From assembly GCF_910589235.1 (NCBI RefSeq), contig NC_060966.1, forward strand, positions 1,922,001-1,986,000: a stretch of DNA of 64,000 nucleotides, read 5' to 3'. Below the pieces are notes generated by a model. That model had not been told where the DNA came from. It saw nothing but the letters and a program-made list of their open reading frames with translations, and searched no databases. The DNA is from Vespa crabro. Lineage: Eukaryota > Arthropoda > Insecta > Hymenoptera > Vespidae. Both the position numbers and the translations under genes were made by a program. Position 1 is the first letter of the stretch. Each line of letters opens with the position of its first letter. Shown piece by piece: positions 62,501 through 64,000 of this stretch.

Positions 62501-64000
62501 TATCGTAAATTATCGTTATTATAGTTACTATCGTTCTTATTATTATCATTAATTTCGTTATTATCTTTATTTTTATTATCACTATCATCATTAAAATGTC
62601 ATTATTACCTTTACCTGCGTTAATAACGTTAATACTGTTACTATTATGATTATTACTTTTACTACAATCGCTAATATAGTTAATATCGTTATTATTGTTA
62701 TTATCGATATTATTATTATTATAACAATCGTTATTATCGTTATTATTGTTATTATTATAATCGTTATCAACTTTATTATCTTTATTACAGTTAATAACTT
62801 TTTATAGGTATTATCGTTATTATAATTATAGTCGATATTATTATCGTTATTATCGTTTTATCGTTATTATCGCTATTACTGTTATCATGATAATCGTTAT
62901 TATCGCTATTTTTTTTATTATTACTAACTTTATTAACGTTATTGTCGTTATTATTTTTATTATTATTTTAGTTAATAATGTTATTATCGTTATTATTTTA
63001 ATTATAATTATCATTATTATGATTATTATTATTATCGTTATTATCTTTATAATTGTAATTATTATTAACGTTATTATTCTTATTATGTTTTATTATTATT
63101 ATTGTTGCTATTATTACATTTATTATCGTTATTATCGTTACTATTGTTATTATTATTAACGTTAACATCGTTATAATCGTTATTATGTGTAATTTTATTA
63201 CTATTATTATAGTTATTAACTTTATTATTGTTATTAGTATTATTATTATTATTGTCGTTATTATCGTTATTAATGTTATAGAGATTATAGATTTTTTCTT
63301 TATTATCGTTAGTACCGTTATTATCGTTATTATTATAATTAGCGTTATTATTGTAATTATTATTATTGTTATAATCCTTATTATCGTAATTATCGTTATT
63401 AATTCTATTATTATTATCCTTGTATCGTCATTATAGTTACTATCGTTAACATTATCGCTATATCGTTATTATCGTTATTAATGGTATTATTATTACTATT
63501 TTTATCATCATCGTCATTATCGTTATTATCATTATTATCGTTATTGTCTTTATTATTATTATTGTTTTCATCGTTGTTATCGTTATAATTGTTATTATTA
63601 TTATCTATTTTATCGCTAATATCGTAATTATCGATATTGTCCTTATTATTATAATTATCGTTATTATTGTAAATATTAATATTGTTATAATCGTTATATT
63701 CGTAAGTAACGTTATTAATTTTATTGTTATATTTGATATTATTATTATTGCTATTATAATTATTAGCGTTATTATTTTTTTAACTTTAATACTATTTTTA
63801 TAATTATCGTTATAATTGTTATTATATATATTGTTGTTGTTATTATTGTAATTTTTATAGACAATATTATAATCGTTATCATCGTTTTTATTATTAATGT
63901 TTTAATCGTTATTATTGTAATTATCGTTACTAATTTTATTATTACTATCGTTATTAACGTTATTATAGTTATTATCGTTATTATTTTCGTTAATATCGTT

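Larger units (their letters stand above)
61823..64000 (+). repeat. TTATTATCG satellite (block 10)
   Basis: Satellite to the window end, with no gene. It is a close paralogue of 20713-~22980, with matching landmarks in order up to the last base (TTATTAACGTTATTATAGTT at ~63952 matches ~22928). Confidence 0.88.

Noticed and set aside
1..64000. CRISPR array
   Set aside because: Repeats are short, imperfect and have no unique spacers or associated cas genes, and the window is eukaryotic.
1..64000. Telomeric TTAGG array with TRAS/SART-like elements
   Set aside because: No TTAGG repeats are seen; the unit is TTATTATCG and its variants.

Overview
The window looks like heterochromatic DNA from an arthropod, most likely an insect. 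The basis is the mobile elements: R1-clade non-LTR retrotransposons and a Ty3/gypsy element of a type common in insects. Hymenoptera is a guess from general familiarity with such elements, not something shown here. I see no host single-copy gene, tRNA, rRNA or CRISPR array. About 80% of the window is one AT-rich satellite-like array built from triplets, with TTATTATCG as the commonest nonamer plus variants such as TTATTG, TTATCA, TTTTTA and CTATTA. Because the unit is three triplets and indels rarely break phase, the array yields hundreds of long but meaningless open frames: Ile/Val, Leu/Ser or Tyr/Arg on one strand and Asn/Asp or Ile/Thr on the other.

Layout: 1-1240 array reading CGATAATAA on the plus strand; ~1241-1285 orientation switch; 1286-11454 array reading TTATTATCG; 11455-16139 R1-clade element copy A (5'UTR, ORF1, ORF2, 3'UTR), broken; 16140-19093 array; 19094-19396 solo LTR; 19397-20124 array; 20125-20712 R1 reverse-transcriptase fragment C; 20713-24680 array; ~24680-24735 second switch; 24736-42975 array in the opposite orientation; ~42976-43045 third switch, an inverted copy of the first; 43046-43792 array; 43793-44692 R1 3'-end fragment D; 44693-46149 array; 46150-50937 full-length but dead Ty3/gypsy element with two 303-bp LTRs; 50938-58448 array; 58449-61822 R1-clade copy B, broken and cut off at its 3' side; 61823-64000 array.

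The elements are not independent insertions. The order R1 3' end - satellite - LTR insertion - satellite - R1 RT cut off at the same base - satellite occurs twice: at about 15.2-23.0 kb and at 43.8-64.0 kb. Flanking satellite variants match at several junctions. The solo LTR at 19.1 kb and the full element at 46.2 kb therefore look like two fates of one insertion, followed by different deletions in the two blocks. Other pieces are related in inverted orientation: ~650-1290 with ~42970-43600, and ~1850-2720 with ~29070-30020. Several 50-1300 bp tandem duplications sit on top of this. No element is coding-competent: each has nonsense codons, frameshifts or lost catalytic residues.
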